A stretch of DNA of 64,000 bases from Phyllobacterium sp. T1293 (GCF_020731415.2 NZ_CP088274.1:242501-306500), one strand, 5' to 3'. Positions 44,549-54,576 are shown, numbered from the stretch's first letter. The notes: generated by a model from the letters alone, not told the origin. Program-made: numbers and translations.

Positions 44549-45877
44549 TTATTTGTCGCGGCCATCAATCTGCCGATTGATTGCCAGAGCAATCAACGTG
44601 CATGCGGCACCCGACAGGAGATAGGCACCGCTCGCAATCAGTCCAAAGCGGCTCGACAACATCAAAGCAACAAGCGGGGCAAACCCGGCGCCAAACAACC
44701 AGGCAAGATCGGTTGTCAGCGCGGACCCGGTATAGCGGTACCTTCTTGAAAAATTCGACGCAACCGAGCCGGATGACTGGCCGAAGGACAGGCCGAGAAG
44801 CAGGAAGCCAAAAACCATGAAGATGATTTCACCGACATCACCACCATCAAGAAGTTGAGGCGCAAAGCCGCTGAAGACAGCAATGGCAATGGCCGTGGCT
44901 ATAAGCAATCGGCTCCGCCCGACGCGATCGGCAATATTTCCAGAAGCGAAAATCGCCAGAACACCCACTGCCGCACCAATCGTCTCAATCATGAGGAAGC
45001 GTGCGGGCCCCTGATCCGTGAAAAGAAATACCCATGAGAGAGGAAACACGGTAACCATATGAAACAGGGCGAAGCTCGCCAAAGGAGCAAATGCGCCGAT
45101 AACAACGTGACGCCCTTCTGCCTGCAACGTATCGCTAACAGTGGTTGGCTGTAGTTCCCGGCGTTCGAAAAGTTCAGCGTATTGCTCTGTAACAACCATG
45201 CGCAGGCGGGCAAAAAGCGCCACCACATTGATCGCAAAGGCAACAAAGAAAGGATAGCGCCAACCCCATTCCAGGAAATCCTGTGCGGACAGGTGAGCAA
45301 CGAAGAACGCAAAGAGGCTGGCTGCAACCATCAATCCGAGCGGGGCACCAAGCTGCGGGATCATGGCATACCAGCCACGGCGGCGTTCTGGTGCGTTCAG
45401 GGCTAACAGTGAGGCAAGCCCATCCCATTCACCGCCCAGCGCCAACCCCTGACCAAGCCGGAAAAGCGCAAGAAGCAATGCCGATACCCAGCCCACTTGC
45501 TCATAGCCGGGCAAGAAAGCAATCGCCACCGTCGAACTGCCGAGCAGGAACAGAGTGATGGTGAGTTTAACTCCACGGCCATAGGTGCGGTCGATGGCCA
45601 TGAAAATCACAGTACCAAGCGGACGCGCAATGAAGGCCAGTGCAAAAATGGCGAAAGAATAGAGCGTGCCGGTCAGCGGATCGACATAGGGAAAAACCAG
45701 TTTGGGGAAAACCAAAACGGACGCGATGGCATAAACGAAAAAGTCGAAAAACTCTGACGTACGGCCAATAATAACGCCGATGGCGATTTCGCCCACGTTG
45801 ACGTCGTCGTGACTGCCATGCAGGCCTTTCACGTCACGTCCGTGTGTCGATGAGGGCACCCCTATTTCCGCGCTCAT
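44549..45877 (-). CDS. MFS transporter, metabolite:H+ symporter (MHS) family
   Basis: 442 residues, twelve predicted membrane helices. The MHS hallmarks are GVIIGRTSEFFDFFVYA, FARPLG-like ALAFIARPLGTVIF, DRTYGRGVKLTITLFLLG and RLGQGLALGGEWDG. Such proteins import dicarboxylates, shikimate, betaine or similar acids with protons; the cargo is unknown. No enzyme gene is next to it. It diverges from cyoA. Confidence 0.87.
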   Translation of the reverse strand: MSAEIGVPSSTHGRDVKGLHGSHDDVNVGEIAIGVIIGRTSEFFDFFVYAIASVLVFPKLVFPYVDPLTGTLYSFAIFALAFIARPLGTVIFMAIDRTYGRGVKLTITLFLLGSSTVAIAFLPGYEQVGWVSALLLALFRLGQGLALGGEWDGLASLLALNAPERRRGWYAMIPQLGAPLGLMVAASLFAFFVAHLSAQDFLEWGWRYPFFVAFAINVVALFARLRMVVTEQYAELFERRELQPTTVSDTLQAEGRHVVIGAFAPLASFALFHMVTVFPLSWVFLFTDQGPARFLMIETIGAAVGVLAIFASGNIADRVGRSRLLIATAIAIAVFSGFAPQLLDGGDVGEIIFMVFGFLLLGLSFGQSSGSVASNFSRRYRYTGSALTTDLAWLFGAGFAPLVALMLSSRFGLIASGAYLLSGAACTLIALAINRQIDGRDK

Positions 45878-45980
45878 ATCTGGTTGCGCTCCTCAATCCT
45901 GAATTGGCAGCTGCTTTCTTCAAGCCGCTCTCACGGCTATGCTAGCATCTCCTTTATCATTGTGACACATTACGGAAGGA

Positions 45981-45997
45981 TTGGGCAAATTGTCCAA
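45981..45997. promoter_or_regulatory. Inverted repeat upstream of cyoA
   Basis: TTGGGCAAATTGTCCAA, symmetric at 7 of 8 pairs around a central A, flanked by GTGACA (45962-45967) and TGTCAC (45998-46003) that also pair. It lies 53-69 bases before cyoA, between it and the divergent MHS gene. Regulator unknown; it is not an FNR box. Confidence 0.45.
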
Positions 45998-46049
45998 TGT
46001 CACTTTGAATGGGGTGCCGCTACGGATGGCGTAAATTACCGCTGCTATC

Positions 46050-47213
46050 ATGTCAGGAACGACCTTGAAACGTTTTCTTGCCGTCGCCATACTTCCGTTT
46101 CTTACCATGCTGACCGCATGCAACGCTGTCGTCATGAGTCCGTCTGGCGACGTCGCCGCACAGCAGCGGGACCTCATTGTCATCTCGACCATTCTGATGC
46201 TGATCATCATCGTGCCTGTCATGCTGCTGACGGTGTTTTTTGCATGGCGCTATCGTCAATCGAATACGGAAGCCCGGTATGAGCCCGACTGGGATCACTC
46301 GACGCAGCTTGAGTTGATCATTTGGGCGGCCCCCCTGCTCATTATCATCTGTCTTGGGGCATTGACATGGATGGGCACGCATCTACTCGATCCCTATCGC
46401 CCGCTCGATCGTATCGCTCCCGGCAAGCTGGTCGACAAACAGATTAAGCCCCTGCAGGTGGAGGTTGTCGCGCTCGATTGGAAATGGTTGTTCATCTATC
46501 CGGAATATGGCGTGGCAACCGTCAACGAGCTGGCCGCGCCGGTGGACAGACCGATCAATTTCCGTCTGACATCATCAGCGGTCATGAATTCATTCTATAT
46601 TCCCGCCCTCGCCGGTCAGATCTACACCATGCCTGGCATGGCGACGAAGCTTAGCGCTGTGATCAACCATCCCGGTACGTTTGAAGGCTTTTCCGCAAAC
46701 TATAGCGGTGCCGGATTCTCAGGCATGAAGTTTGCCTTCCTTGGCTTGTCCGACGCTGATTTTGACAAATGGATGGCCGATGTGAAGGCGCAAAGCGGTT
46801 CGCTGGATCGCAATGCCTATCTCGAACTTGAACGTCCCAGCGAAAATGACCCCGTGCGCCGTTACGGTAGCGTCGATGCACAGCTGTTTACCGCCGTGCT
46901 CAACCGCTGTGTCGAACTCGGCAAGATGTGCATGGATGAGATGAGTTCCATCGACGCCAAGGGCGGCCTTGGTCTTGCGGGCATCAACAATGTCCATCCA
47001 CTTGAATATGATAAATACACGCGGCGCGGTGCAATATTTGCTCCGCCAGCGACCTATGTCGCGCGTATATGCACCACTGAAGAAGAGGCAAGAATGCGTG
47101 TGAGCCAGCCGCTTCTGTCACCGCGTGACATTTCTCCTGTCCTTGGCGCGGGTCTGCCGCGCCCGGTATCAGCCCCATTGTTCGGCGCACCGCGCCGCCC
47201 GTCGAATTCCTGA
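46050..47213 (+). CDS. cyoA: Cytochrome o ubiquinol oxidase subunit II
   Basis: 387 residues. Lipoprotein signal with lipobox LTAC and Cys24, two membrane helices, then the periplasmic cupredoxin domain ([20 protein letters not shown]) lacking the CuA ligands, as in quinol oxidases. [19 protein letters not shown] and the following [12 protein letters not shown] are CyoA-like. A C-terminal extension of about 60 residues is of ordinary type for rhizobia. Ribosome-binding site is weak. First gene of the operon. Confidence 0.94.
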   Translation: MSGTTLKRFLAVAILPFLTMLTACNAVVMSPSGDVAAQQRDLIVISTILMLIIIVPVMLLTVFFAWRYRQSNTEARYEPDWDHSTQLELIIWAAPLLIIICLGALTWMGTHLLDPYRPLDRIAPGKLVDKQIKPLQVEVVALDWKWLFIYPEYGVATVNELAAPVDRPINFRLTSSAVMNSFYIPALAGQIYTMPGMATKLSAVINHPGTFEGFSANYSGAGFSGMKFAFLGLSDADFDKWMADVKAQSGSLDRNAYLELERPSENDPVRRYGSVDAQLFTAVLNRCVELGKMCMDEMSSIDAKGGLGLAGINNVHPLEYDKYTRRGAIFAPPATYVARICTTEEEARMRVSQPLLSPRDISPVLGAGLPRPVSAPLFGAPRRPSNS

Positions 47214-47229
47214 ACGGATTGAGTCCGAT

Positions 47230-49236
47230 ATGTTTGATAATCCCGCTCTTCTCAAAGCAGTCTTCGGCCGCCTGACGCTGGAATCCTTCCCTTATCACGA
47301 GCCGATTCTTGTCGGCACGTTCGCAATGGTGGCCCTTGGCGGCCTGGCGCTGGTGGGAATACTGACCTATTACCGTGTCTGGGGTTATCTCTGGCGCGAA
47401 TGGTTCACCAGCATCGACCACAAGCGCATTGGTATCATGTACATGATTCTGGGCATTGTGATGTTGCTGCGCGGCTTTGCCGATGCCATCATGATGCGCC
47501 TGCAGCAGGCCATGGCCTTCGGTGGATCAGACGGTTACCTCCCGGCTCATCATTATGATCAGGTGTTCACCGCTCACGGTGTGATCATGATCTTCTTCGT
47601 TGCCATGCCGCTCGTCACGGGCCTGATGAACTTTGTCGTTCCGCTGCAAATCGGTGCGCGCGACGTGTCCTTCCCGTTTCTGAACAATTTCAGCTTCTGG
47701 ATGACGACAGCAGGCGCCATACTGGTGATGATGTCCCTGTTCGTCGGCGAGTTTGCCAAGACCGGCTGGCTCGCCTATCCGCCGCTTTCCAACATCGGCT
47801 ACAGTCCTGATGTCGGGGTGGATTACTATATATGGGCGCTGCAGATAGCCGGTATCGGCACATTGCTATCCGGCGTCAACCTTGTGGCAACCATCGTCAA
47901 GATGCGCGCGCCCGGCATGACGATGATGAAGCTGCCGGTCTTCACCTGGACAGCCCTATGCACCAACGTTCTGATCGTGGCCGCCTTCCCCGTGCTGACA
48001 GCGGTTCTCGCTCTACTCAGCCTTGACCGCTATGTCGGCACGAACTTCTTCACCAATGATTTTGGTGGCAACCCGATGATGTATGTGAACCTCATCTGGA
48101 TCTGGGGTCATCCGGAAGTTTACATTCTCATCCTGCCGGCTTTCGGCATCTTTTCCGAAGTCACGTCCACATTCTCCGGCAAGCGCCTGTTTGGTTATAC
48201 ATCGATGGTCTATGCGACCGTCGTTATTACCATTCTCGCCTATCTCGTCTGGCTGCACCACTTCTTCACCATGGGATCAGGTGCGAGCGTGAATTCTTTC
48301 TTCGGCATCACGACGATGATCATTTCGATTCCCACAGGTGCCAAGATATTCAACTGGCTTTTCACCATGTATCGCGGCCGCATCCGCTTCGAACTGCCGA
48401 TGATGTGGACGATTGCCTTCATGTTGACCTTCGTTATTGGCGGGATGACCGGCGTGTTGCTTGCCGTACCACCGGCGGATTTCGTCCTGCACAATAGTCT
48501 GTTCCTCGTGGCACATTTCCATAACGTCATCATCGGTGGCGTGCTGTTTGGCCTCTTTGCCGGTATCAGCTACTGGTTCCCGAAGGCATTTGGTTTCAAG
48601 CTTGATCCGTTCTGGGGCAAGATGTCGTTCTGGTTCTGGGTCATCGGCTTCTACTTCGCCTTCATGCCGCTCTACGTATTGGGCCTGATGGGCGTAACAA
48701 GACGTCTGCGGGTGTTCAACGATCCGTCGCTGCAGATCTGGTTCGTCATCGCCGCTTTCGGTGCTGTGCTGATCGCTATCGGCATCCTATCCTTCCTCAT
48801 CCAGATTTATGTCAGCATCCGCAACCGTGAGAAGCTGGCGGACTTCACAGGCGATCCCTGGGATGGCCGGACACTTGAATGGTCCACATCATCACCACCA
48901 CCCGCTTACAACTTTGCCTTCACACCGGTGGTGCATGATCTCGACGCTTGGCACGACATGAAAAGACGCGGTTACACACGTCCGCTGGAGGGTTTCAAGG
49001 CGATCCACATGCCCAAAAACACCGGCACGGGCATTATCCTTGCGGTTCTGAGCATCATCTTTGGCTTTGCCATGATCTGGTACATCTGGTGGCTCGCGGC
49101 CTTCAGTTTCGTGGCTATGCTTGCCGTGACGATCGGCCATACATTCAACTATAAGCGCGACTTCCACATTCCGGCAGATGAAGTTATTCGCACGGAAGGT
49201 GAGCGGACAGCTCTTCTCGCAGGAGCCGCACAATGA
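47230..49236 (+). CDS. cyoB: Cytochrome o ubiquinol oxidase subunit I
   Basis: 668 residues, haem-copper oxidase. Haem ligand His in [11 protein letters not shown], CuB site [15 protein letters not shown] with the Tyr cross-link and the following HHFFTMG, and HFHNVIIGG for the binuclear centre. Some fifteen helices as in E. coli CyoB (663 residues). Start ATG 47230 ([10 protein letters not shown]); the longer frame overlaps cyoA. It pumps protons while reducing oxygen. Confidence 0.95.
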   Translation: MFDNPALLKAVFGRLTLESFPYHEPILVGTFAMVALGGLALVGILTYYRVWGYLWREWFTSIDHKRIGIMYMILGIVMLLRGFADAIMMRLQQAMAFGGSDGYLPAHHYDQVFTAHGVIMIFFVAMPLVTGLMNFVVPLQIGARDVSFPFLNNFSFWMTTAGAILVMMSLFVGEFAKTGWLAYPPLSNIGYSPDVGVDYYIWALQIAGIGTLLSGVNLVATIVKMRAPGMTMMKLPVFTWTALCTNVLIVAAFPVLTAVLALLSLDRYVGTNFFTNDFGGNPMMYVNLIWIWGHPEVYILILPAFGIFSEVTSTFSGKRLFGYTSMVYATVVITILAYLVWLHHFFTMGSGASVNSFFGITTMIISIPTGAKIFNWLFTMYRGRIRFELPMMWTIAFMLTFVIGGMTGVLLAVPPADFVLHNSLFLVAHFHNVIIGGVLFGLFAGISYWFPKAFGFKLDPFWGKMSFWFWVIGFYFAFMPLYVLGLMGVTRRLRVFNDPSLQIWFVIAAFGAVLIAIGILSFLIQIYVSIRNREKLADFTGDPWDGRTLEWSTSSPPPAYNFAFTPVVHDLDAWHDMKRRGYTRPLEGFKAIHMPKNTGTGIILAVLSIIFGFAMIWYIWWLAAFSFVAMLAVTIGHTFNYKRDFHIPADEVIRTEGERTALLAGAAQ

Positions 49237-49862
49237 GTTCTTCAGTGGTTCACGAGAACAGTGCAACACCAACCTTCTACGTGGTTGACGAGCACGATCA
49301 CCCCGAAGGCGGCAGCACGATGTTCGGCTTCTGGATTTACCTGATGAGCGATTGCCTCATCTTTGCGGTGCTCTTCGCAACCTATGGCGTGCTTGGCGGC
49401 AATTATGCAGCCGGGCCGTCACCAAAAGATCTCTTCGACCTGCCACTCGTGGCAATCAATACGTCAATGCTGCTCTTTTCTTCGATCACCTACGGCTTTG
49501 CCATGCTGACGATGGACAAAGGGCGGATTGGCGCAACGCAAGCTTGGCTTGCATTGACGGGTCTGTTTGGTCTGGCGTTCATCGGCATCGAACTTTACGA
49601 GTTCGCGCATATGATCCATGAAGGTGCCACGCCGCAGAGAAGCGCCTTCCTGTCGTCCTTCTTTACACTTGTGGGAACGCACGGGCTGCACGTCACCGTC
49701 GGCTTGGTCTGGCTGACAACCCTGATGATACAGGTCAAGCGTTATGGGCTTATCGCGGCAAACAAGCGTCGCCTGATGTGCCTGAGCATGTTCTGGCACT
49801 TCCTTGACGTCATCTGGATTGGCGTTTTCACTTTCGTTTACCTGATGGGAATGTTGCGATGA
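49233..49862 (+). CDS. cyoC: Cytochrome o ubiquinol oxidase subunit III
   Basis: 209 residues, five membrane helices, with [20 protein letters not shown] and the Glu-containing [13 protein letters not shown]. Length and order match CyoC. Overlaps both cyoB and cyoD by four bases. Confidence 0.94.
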   Translation: MSSSVVHENSATPTFYVVDEHDHPEGGSTMFGFWIYLMSDCLIFAVLFATYGVLGGNYAAGPSPKDLFDLPLVAINTSMLLFSSITYGFAMLTMDKGRIGATQAWLALTGLFGLAFIGIELYEFAHMIHEGATPQRSAFLSSFFTLVGTHGLHVTVGLVWLTTLMIQVKRYGLIAANKRRLMCLSMFWHFLDVIWIGVFTFVYLMGMLR

Positions 49863-50233
49863 CAACGGCGCACACTGATGATCACAGCCACGCGGAAGAT
49901 GACGGGCACGCGCATGGTTCGCTTCGATCCTATCTGATCGGTTTTGGCCTCTCGGTTATCCTGACGGCCATCCCCTTCTGGCTGGTTATGACCGGAGCAC
50001 TGGACTCCAAACAGGGGACCGCACTCGCAATCATGGCATTGGCCGTGATCCAGATCGTTGTGCACATGGTGTTCTTCCTGCACATGAACGTTCGCTCGGA
50101 AAATGGCTGGACGATGATGGCGCTGATTTTCACGCTCGTCCTCGTGGTCATCACGCTCACCGGGTCCCTATGGGTCATGTATCATCTGAACACCAACATG
50201 ATGCCCGGCCACGACATGAGCCAGATTCCCTGA
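49859..50233 (+). CDS. cyoD: Cytochrome o ubiquinol oxidase subunit IV
   Basis: 124 residues with a His-rich N-terminus and three membrane helices ([57 protein letters not shown]). Typical small CyoD subunit. Followed by a SURF1 gene rather than cyoE. Confidence 0.93.
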   Translation: MTTAHTDDHSHAEDDGHAHGSLRSYLIGFGLSVILTAIPFWLVMTGALDSKQGTALAIMALAVIQIVVHMVFFLHMNVRSENGWTMMALIFTLVLVVITLTGSLWVMYHLNTNMMPGHDMSQIP

Positions 50234-50244
50234 TGGCATAGCCA

Positions 50245-51015
50245 ATGGACGGCGATGTTGACGATAGCGGTGAGCCTGCAAGAGCGCAGCCAACATCCGT
50301 ATGGCGGCTTGTTATATTCGGCTTTGTCGCTCTTTTGGGTATTGTGCTGTTATGCGGTCTTGGCGTTTGGCAGCTGGAACGACGCGTCTGGAAACTGGAT
50401 CTGATTGAGCGTGTCGAGCAACGGGTCGGAGCGCCCGTAACCTCTGCGCCGGGACCAGATACTTGGCCCGGAATAAGTGATGAGGATGCCTATCGGCATA
50501 TCAGCGTGAGCGGACGCTTCCTGCAAAACCGCGATACGCTTGTCAAAGCCGTGACCGAACGCGGTAGCGGATACTGGCTTATGAGCCCGTTTCAGACAGA
50601 CGATGGTTTTACCGTGCTGATAAACCGGGGTTTTGTGCCAGAAGGAGCAGCAGAACGCTCATGGCAGGAAACCGCGGACACGGAGGTAACGGGCCTCATG
50701 CGCATGACGGAACCCAAAGGTGGTTTCCTCAGGCGGAATGATCCCTCTGCCGACAGATGGTATTCGCGCGATGTGGGTGCAATCGCAACGGCAAAGTCCC
50801 TTGGCGCCGTAGCGCCTTATTTTATTGATGCGGATGCGAATATGAGATCCCGGCAACCTCCCATCGGAGGATTGACGGTTATTCGTTTTGCCAACAACCA
50901 TCTGGTTTATGCCATAACATGGTTTGTACTGGCACTTATGCTTGCCGCTGCTACGATTTACGTTGGAAGGAATGAATGGCAAATTCGCAAAACCATACGA
51001 TTGAATCGGTCCTGA
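50245..51015 (+). CDS. SURF1-family oxidase assembly protein
   Basis: 256 residues, with two membrane helices at the ends (FGFVALLGIVLLCGLGVWQL and ITWFVLALMLAAATIYVGR) around a periplasmic SURF1 domain (GSGYWLMSPFQTDDGFTVLINRGFVP). SURF1 proteins help haem insertion into haem-copper oxidases; here it would assist CyoB. Starts 12 bases after cyoD, so cotranscribed. Confidence 0.9.
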   Translation: MDGDVDDSGEPARAQPTSVWRLVIFGFVALLGIVLLCGLGVWQLERRVWKLDLIERVEQRVGAPVTSAPGPDTWPGISDEDAYRHISVSGRFLQNRDTLVKAVTERGSGYWLMSPFQTDDGFTVLINRGFVPEGAAERSWQETADTEVTGLMRMTEPKGGFLRRNDPSADRWYSRDVGAIATAKSLGAVAPYFIDADANMRSRQPPIGGLTVIRFANNHLVYAITWFVLALMLAAATIYVGRNEWQIRKTIRLNRS

Positions 51016-51019
51016 CATA

Positions 51020-52399
51020 TTGAGCGAAGTGCTGAACCCAGAGGCGGAACGCGTGGAGCCGAAGCAGATCAACCCAGCTGACAATAGTCTGATGACCGGG
51101 CTTGGACCCGCAACGCCGCCAGCCGACTACACCGCAAACTGGAAGAATATGAGCCTTCTGATTCAGCTTCGCTGGATCGCGGTCGTTGGACAAATTGTAA
51201 CGATTGCCGTCGTGCATGAGTGGTTCAATATTGAACTGCCACTGCTTCCGATGTTTCTGGTTCTCGCCGGGCTCATTGGGCTCAATCTCGCCAGCATTGT
51301 CTGGCTGCGTAACGACAAGATTACCACACAGGCCTCTCTGTTTATCGTTCTTGTGTTCGACGTGGCTGCTCTCACCGCGCAGCTCTATTTGAGTGGCGGC
51401 GCAACCAATCCGTTTATTTTCCTGTATCTGTTGCAGGTGACGCTCAGTGCGGTGCTGCTGGACGCGCGACTGACTTCAGCGATCGTCGCCATAGCCTGCA
51501 CAAGCTTTGCCGGCCTTACGGTATTTTACGAACCTATTATCCTGCCCGGTCAGGGCTTCGATGAGCTTTTTCGCCTCCACATTATCGGCATGCTCATTTG
51601 CTTCGTTCTGGACGCTGCTCTCCTTGTCGTGTTCGTGGCGCGGATCAATCGCAATCTGCGCGAGCGTGATGCAAACCTTGCTGCCTTGAAACAGCATGCG
51701 GCAGAAGAGGATCATATTGTCCGTATGGGACTGCTTGCATCCGGCGCTGCACATGAGCTTGGTACACCGCTTTCTTCACTCTCGGTCATTCTTGGGGACT
51801 GGCGACGCGTTCCCGCCCTTGCCAAAAACCCCGATCTTGTGCAGGAAATCGATGAGATGCAGGCGGAGGTGCAGCGCTGTAAAGCGATTGTAACCGGGAT
51901 TTTGCTCGCAGCGGGTGAAGCGCGCGGTGAAGCTCCTGCTATCACCACCGTCAATGCTTTCCTTGACGAGCTTGTCGCCGAGTGGCGCGCCGCGCGGTCT
52001 GCGACAACACTTTCCTATGGGAATGCTTTTGGACTCAATCTTACAATCGTCTCGGATTCAGCCCTGAAACAGGTCATTTTCAACGTACTCGACAATGCAT
52101 TCGATGCATCGCCCGGTTGGGTCGGATTTCTGGCAGAGCGCGAGGGCGATATGCTGGTGCTCCGTGTCAATGATGCAGGTCCCGGTTTTCAGCCCGATAT
52201 ATTGGCAAAGTTTGGCAAGCCTTATCAGTCAAGCAAGGGTCGTCTCGGTGGTGGTCTCGGGTTGTTTCTTGTCGTCAATGCGGTGCGCAAACTTGGGGGC
52301 GCGGTGAATGCACGCAATCTGCCACAGGGTGGCGCTTCTGTGACATTGGAATTGCCGCTTGCGTCGCTAGCCATTGGAGTGCGTGACCATGACAAGTGA
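51020..52399 (+). CDS. regB: RegB/PrrB/ActS-type redox sensor histidine kinase
   Basis: 459 residues. Six N-terminal membrane helices contain the quinone-site heptapeptide GGATNPF; then the H-box ASGAAHELGTPLSSL with His245 and ATPase boxes NVLDNAFDAS and GGGLGLFLV. Cys287 (QRCKAIV) corresponds to the redox-active Cys of RegB. In the family, oxidised quinone or the Cys disulphide inhibits the kinase, so phosphorylation tracks respiratory redox state. The start is TTG 51020, four bases after the SURF1 stop. Its placement after cyoABCD-SURF1 suggests it controls this oxidase. It might be a paralogue of a main ActS elsewhere. Confidence 0.9.
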   Translation: MSEVLNPEAERVEPKQINPADNSLMTGLGPATPPADYTANWKNMSLLIQLRWIAVVGQIVTIAVVHEWFNIELPLLPMFLVLAGLIGLNLASIVWLRNDKITTQASLFIVLVFDVAALTAQLYLSGGATNPFIFLYLLQVTLSAVLLDARLTSAIVAIACTSFAGLTVFYEPIILPGQGFDELFRLHIIGMLICFVLDAALLVVFVARINRNLRERDANLAALKQHAAEEDHIVRMGLLASGAAHELGTPLSSLSVILGDWRRVPALAKNPDLVQEIDEMQAEVQRCKAIVTGILLAAGEARGEAPAITTVNAFLDELVAEWRAARSATTLSYGNAFGLNLTIVSDSALKQVIFNVLDNAFDASPGWVGFLAEREGDMLVLRVNDAGPGFQPDILAKFGKPYQSSKGRLGGGLGLFLVVNAVRKLGGAVNARNLPQGGASVTLELPLASLAIGVRDHDK

Positions 52400-52922
52400 A
52401 CGGTTGCTGGTTATCGTTGAGGACGACACCGCATTTGCGCGCACTCTGAAACGCTCCTTTGAGCGGCGCGAATATAGCGTCGTGTTGGCGAGCGGATTTG
52501 AGGAAGTTCAGGAGATTCTGAAGACCCAATCGCCACACTATGCAATCGTTGATCTGAAACTTGCCGGCGCTTCGGGCCTCACCTGCGTCGAGGCACTGCA
52601 TACCCATGACCCGGAAATGCTCATTGTCGTGCTGACGGGTTTCGCCAGCATTGCGACAGCCGTGGAAGCAATCAAGCTTGGTGCCTGTCACTATCTCGCC
52701 AAGCCATCCAATTCCGACGATATAGAAGCAGCATTCAGCAAGGCAGCAGGCAATGCCCAGATTGATCTGACGGCACGCCCAACATCTATCAAGACGTTGG
52801 AATGGGAACGTATCCATCAGATGTTGGTAGAAACGGACTTCAACATATCAGAGACGGCGAGACGGCTTGGCATGCATCGCCGCACCCTCGCTCGCAAGCT
52901 TGAGAAGCGCCGGGTGAATTAG
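52389..52922 (+). CDS. regA: RegA/PrrA/ActR-type response regulator
   Basis: 177 residues. Receiver domain with acidic pocket EDD (11-13), phospho-acceptor Asp55 (YAIVDLKL), Thr83 and Lys105, a short linker, and a Fis-type helix-turn-helix at the C-terminus (ISETARRLGMHRRTLARKL) as in RegA. Start ATG 52389 overlaps the kinase gene by 11 bases. It should bind DNA when phosphorylated by the upstream kinase. The stop codon lies in the loop of the terminator hairpin. Confidence 0.92.
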   Translation: MTSERLLVIVEDDTAFARTLKRSFERREYSVVLASGFEEVQEILKTQSPHYAIVDLKLAGASGLTCVEALHTHDPEMLIVVLTGFASIATAVEAIKLGACHYLAKPSNSDDIEAAFSKAAGNAQIDLTARPTSIKTLEWERIHQMLVETDFNISETARRLGMHRRTLARKLEKRRVN

Positions 52923-52930
52923 CCCGGCGC
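52907..52930 (+). terminator. Terminator overlapping the regA stop codon
   Basis: Perfect 8-bp GC stem GCGCCGGG / CCCGGCGC; the eight-base loop TGAATTAG contains the regA stop TAG. The following ATTTCTTCACTT is T-rich. It ends the cyo-reg operon. Confidence 0.85.
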
Positions 52931-52940
52931 ATTTCTTCAC

Positions 52941-53804
52941 TTATCGACCGGGTTGATTGCGCAGCTTTTCCGCCTCCGCATAAAAGCGCTTTTCCCATTC
53001 CTTGTGGTTATCGAGCCCTTCCCGAATGAATGGGGTGAATACGGCAAGATTCATCAGCAACCAATTGACGAAATTGGCTGGGAATCTCGTGGGCTTCACG
53101 AAATCGACGAAAAGAACAACGCGGGTTTTATCCGTATGATTCCAGGCTTCGTGCTCATAGGCATCATCGAAAATGAGCGCCTTGCCCTCCTGCCAGTGAC
53201 AAATCTGGTCCTTGACGCGAATTGCCAACCTGTCTGACTGTTCGGGAACAATCATACCCAAATGGAGACGGAGCACACCATTATATGGTCCACGATGCGG
53301 TGGCAGATGCTTTCCGGGCTCAAAGATCGAAAACATCGCTGTCTTCAGATTTGGAATCTTTTGGACAGCTGCCCAAGTCTTCGGGCAGGCAAGAATATTC
53401 TGTTCGGACTTCACGCCAAAACCGATCAGGAAGAATGTCTTCCAGCTCTTGTCAGTGGAGATCGTTTTAACATCGGTGGAAATGTCCTGAAACGCAGGCA
53501 ATTCGCTCTGCCGAACAAGAACCTTGTCAAGTTCCGAGCGGATTTCCGGCCAGGCTCTTTCTATCTCGCTCGACCACGGAAAGGTGGCATTGTCATAAAC
53601 TGGAGGATTGCCGAACTTGGCATATTTCAGATTGAGGCCCTCAGCCCAGGATACAATGCTCATGAAAAAGCGCGTGACCCGGCTGGCGCGCTCCATCGGT
53701 GCAATTCCGACCGTTTCAAAAGACTGCTTCGCATTTCCCGTCTGCAGTTTTCCTGAATCAGATTCTTTTAAAGTTCCGTCAGTCACGATTTCTATCCCAA
53801 TCAT
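52941..53804 (-). CDS. Aspartyl/asparaginyl beta-hydroxylase-family dioxygenase (LpxO-like)
   Basis: 287 residues, Fe(II)/2-oxoglutarate oxygenase of the AspH/LpxO family. Iron ligands are His170 (LPPHRGPYNGVLRLH) and His218 (FDDAYEHEAWNHT), and Arg228 can hold 2-oxoglutarate. Bacterial members hydroxylate lipid A acyl chains (LpxO) or proteins. No membrane helix of LpxO type is obvious at the N-terminus, so the substrate is open. The N-terminal 36 residues are atypical and the ATG at 53696 (MERASRV, after GGA) is a plausible alternative start. It converges on regA and has a long hairpin in its leader. Confidence 0.82.
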   Translation of the reverse strand: MIGIEIVTDGTLKESDSGKLQTGNAKQSFETVGIAPMERASRVTRFFMSIVSWAEGLNLKYAKFGNPPVYDNATFPWSSEIERAWPEIRSELDKVLVRQSELPAFQDISTDVKTISTDKSWKTFFLIGFGVKSEQNILACPKTWAAVQKIPNLKTAMFSIFEPGKHLPPHRGPYNGVLRLHLGMIVPEQSDRLAIRVKDQICHWQEGKALIFDDAYEHEAWNHTDKTRVVLFVDFVKPTRFPANFVNWLLMNLAVFTPFIREGLDNHKEWEKRFYAEAEKLRNQPGR

Positions 53805-53820
53805 TCATTGGCTTTACCCG

Positions 53821-53860
53821 CGCGTGCCGGACTCAATATCTTCAAAGAGCCCGGCACGCG
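53821..53860. repeat. Long inverted repeat in the leader of the hydroxylase gene
   Basis: Arms 53821-53834 and 53847-53860, 14 bp with one mismatch, of which ten outer bases are perfect (CGCGTGCCGG / CCGGCACGCG), loop of 12 bases. It begins 17 bases upstream of the hydroxylase start. No T-run on either strand. Confidence 0.65.
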
Positions 53861-54012
53861 TGTAGACTTTAGATTATACAATCTATGTGGAGTTTCTAGG
53901 GCTCGCAGCAATAATTGAGAAGCCAACTCAGCTTTTTCAGATGCTTTTTGCCGGTGTTATCCAATGAACCGCATCACTTCATCGTGTGTTTGGCAACTCT
54001 CTGAAAAGTTCT

Positions 54013-54576
54013 CTAAAGTCCCAGAGATTGCTGTGCCGGCTCCGTTGGCCCGACGTGGACACCTTCCAGTTCAAGCATCCGAATTTTGGATGACGAGCCA
54101 CCCGGTGCGGAAAAACCGCCTACCTTGCCGCCTGCAGCCAGTACCCGGTGACATGGAATGATCAACGCGACTGGATTCTTTGCCATAGCCTGCCCAACGT
54201 CCCGCGCAGCTTCCGGTCCGGCGCCAAGCTCCTTCGCCAAACCACCATAGGTGACTGTATGGCCCCAACCAACACGCCGGACCGCATCATAAATGCGTTT
54301 GAAGAACTCATCCTGTCCATCAAGATCCAGCTTTATGTCAGAAAAATCCGTCTCTTCGCCTTTGAAATAGCGTTTTACGGCGGCTACGGCTTCAGAAATT
54401 TCCGGCGTGGGAGTGGCAGGTTCGGCGACCGGCAAACGCCTTAACAAAAGCCGCTCGGTTGATTCAGCGCTCTTTGTCGGGAGTTGAAAACGCGTAACAC
54501 CTTGACTGTTCCAGGCAATTCCGCAAAAGCCGCCCTCGGTTTCAAAAACAAGATAATTATGCACTGTCTGACCCAT
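54013..54576 (-). CDS. ogt: Methylated-DNA--protein-cysteine methyltransferase
   Basis: 187 residues. The alkyl-acceptor motif IIPCHRVLAAGGKVGGFS contains Cys142, preceded by the DNA-binding helix TYGGLAKELG. It takes methyl groups from O6-methylguanine and O4-methylthymine and is used once. Start ATG 54576 has GGAGG seven bases upstream; the frame is open to 54597. Single gene, 106 bases from the end of the efflux operon. Confidence 0.93.
   Translation of the reverse strand: MGQTVHNYLVFETEGGFCGIAWNSQGVTRFQLPTKSAESTERLLLRRLPVAEPATPTPEISEAVAAVKRYFKGEETDFSDIKLDLDGQDEFFKRIYDAVRRVGWGHTVTYGGLAKELGAGPEAARDVGQAMAKNPVALIIPCHRVLAAGGKVGGFSAPGGSSSKIRMLELEGVHVGPTEPAQQSLGL

Noticed and set aside
44536..44562. 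Hairpin GCCGCGA/TCGCGGC between the second GT gene and the MHS gene as a terminator
   Set aside because: Only seven pairs, 13-base loop, and no T-run on either strand.
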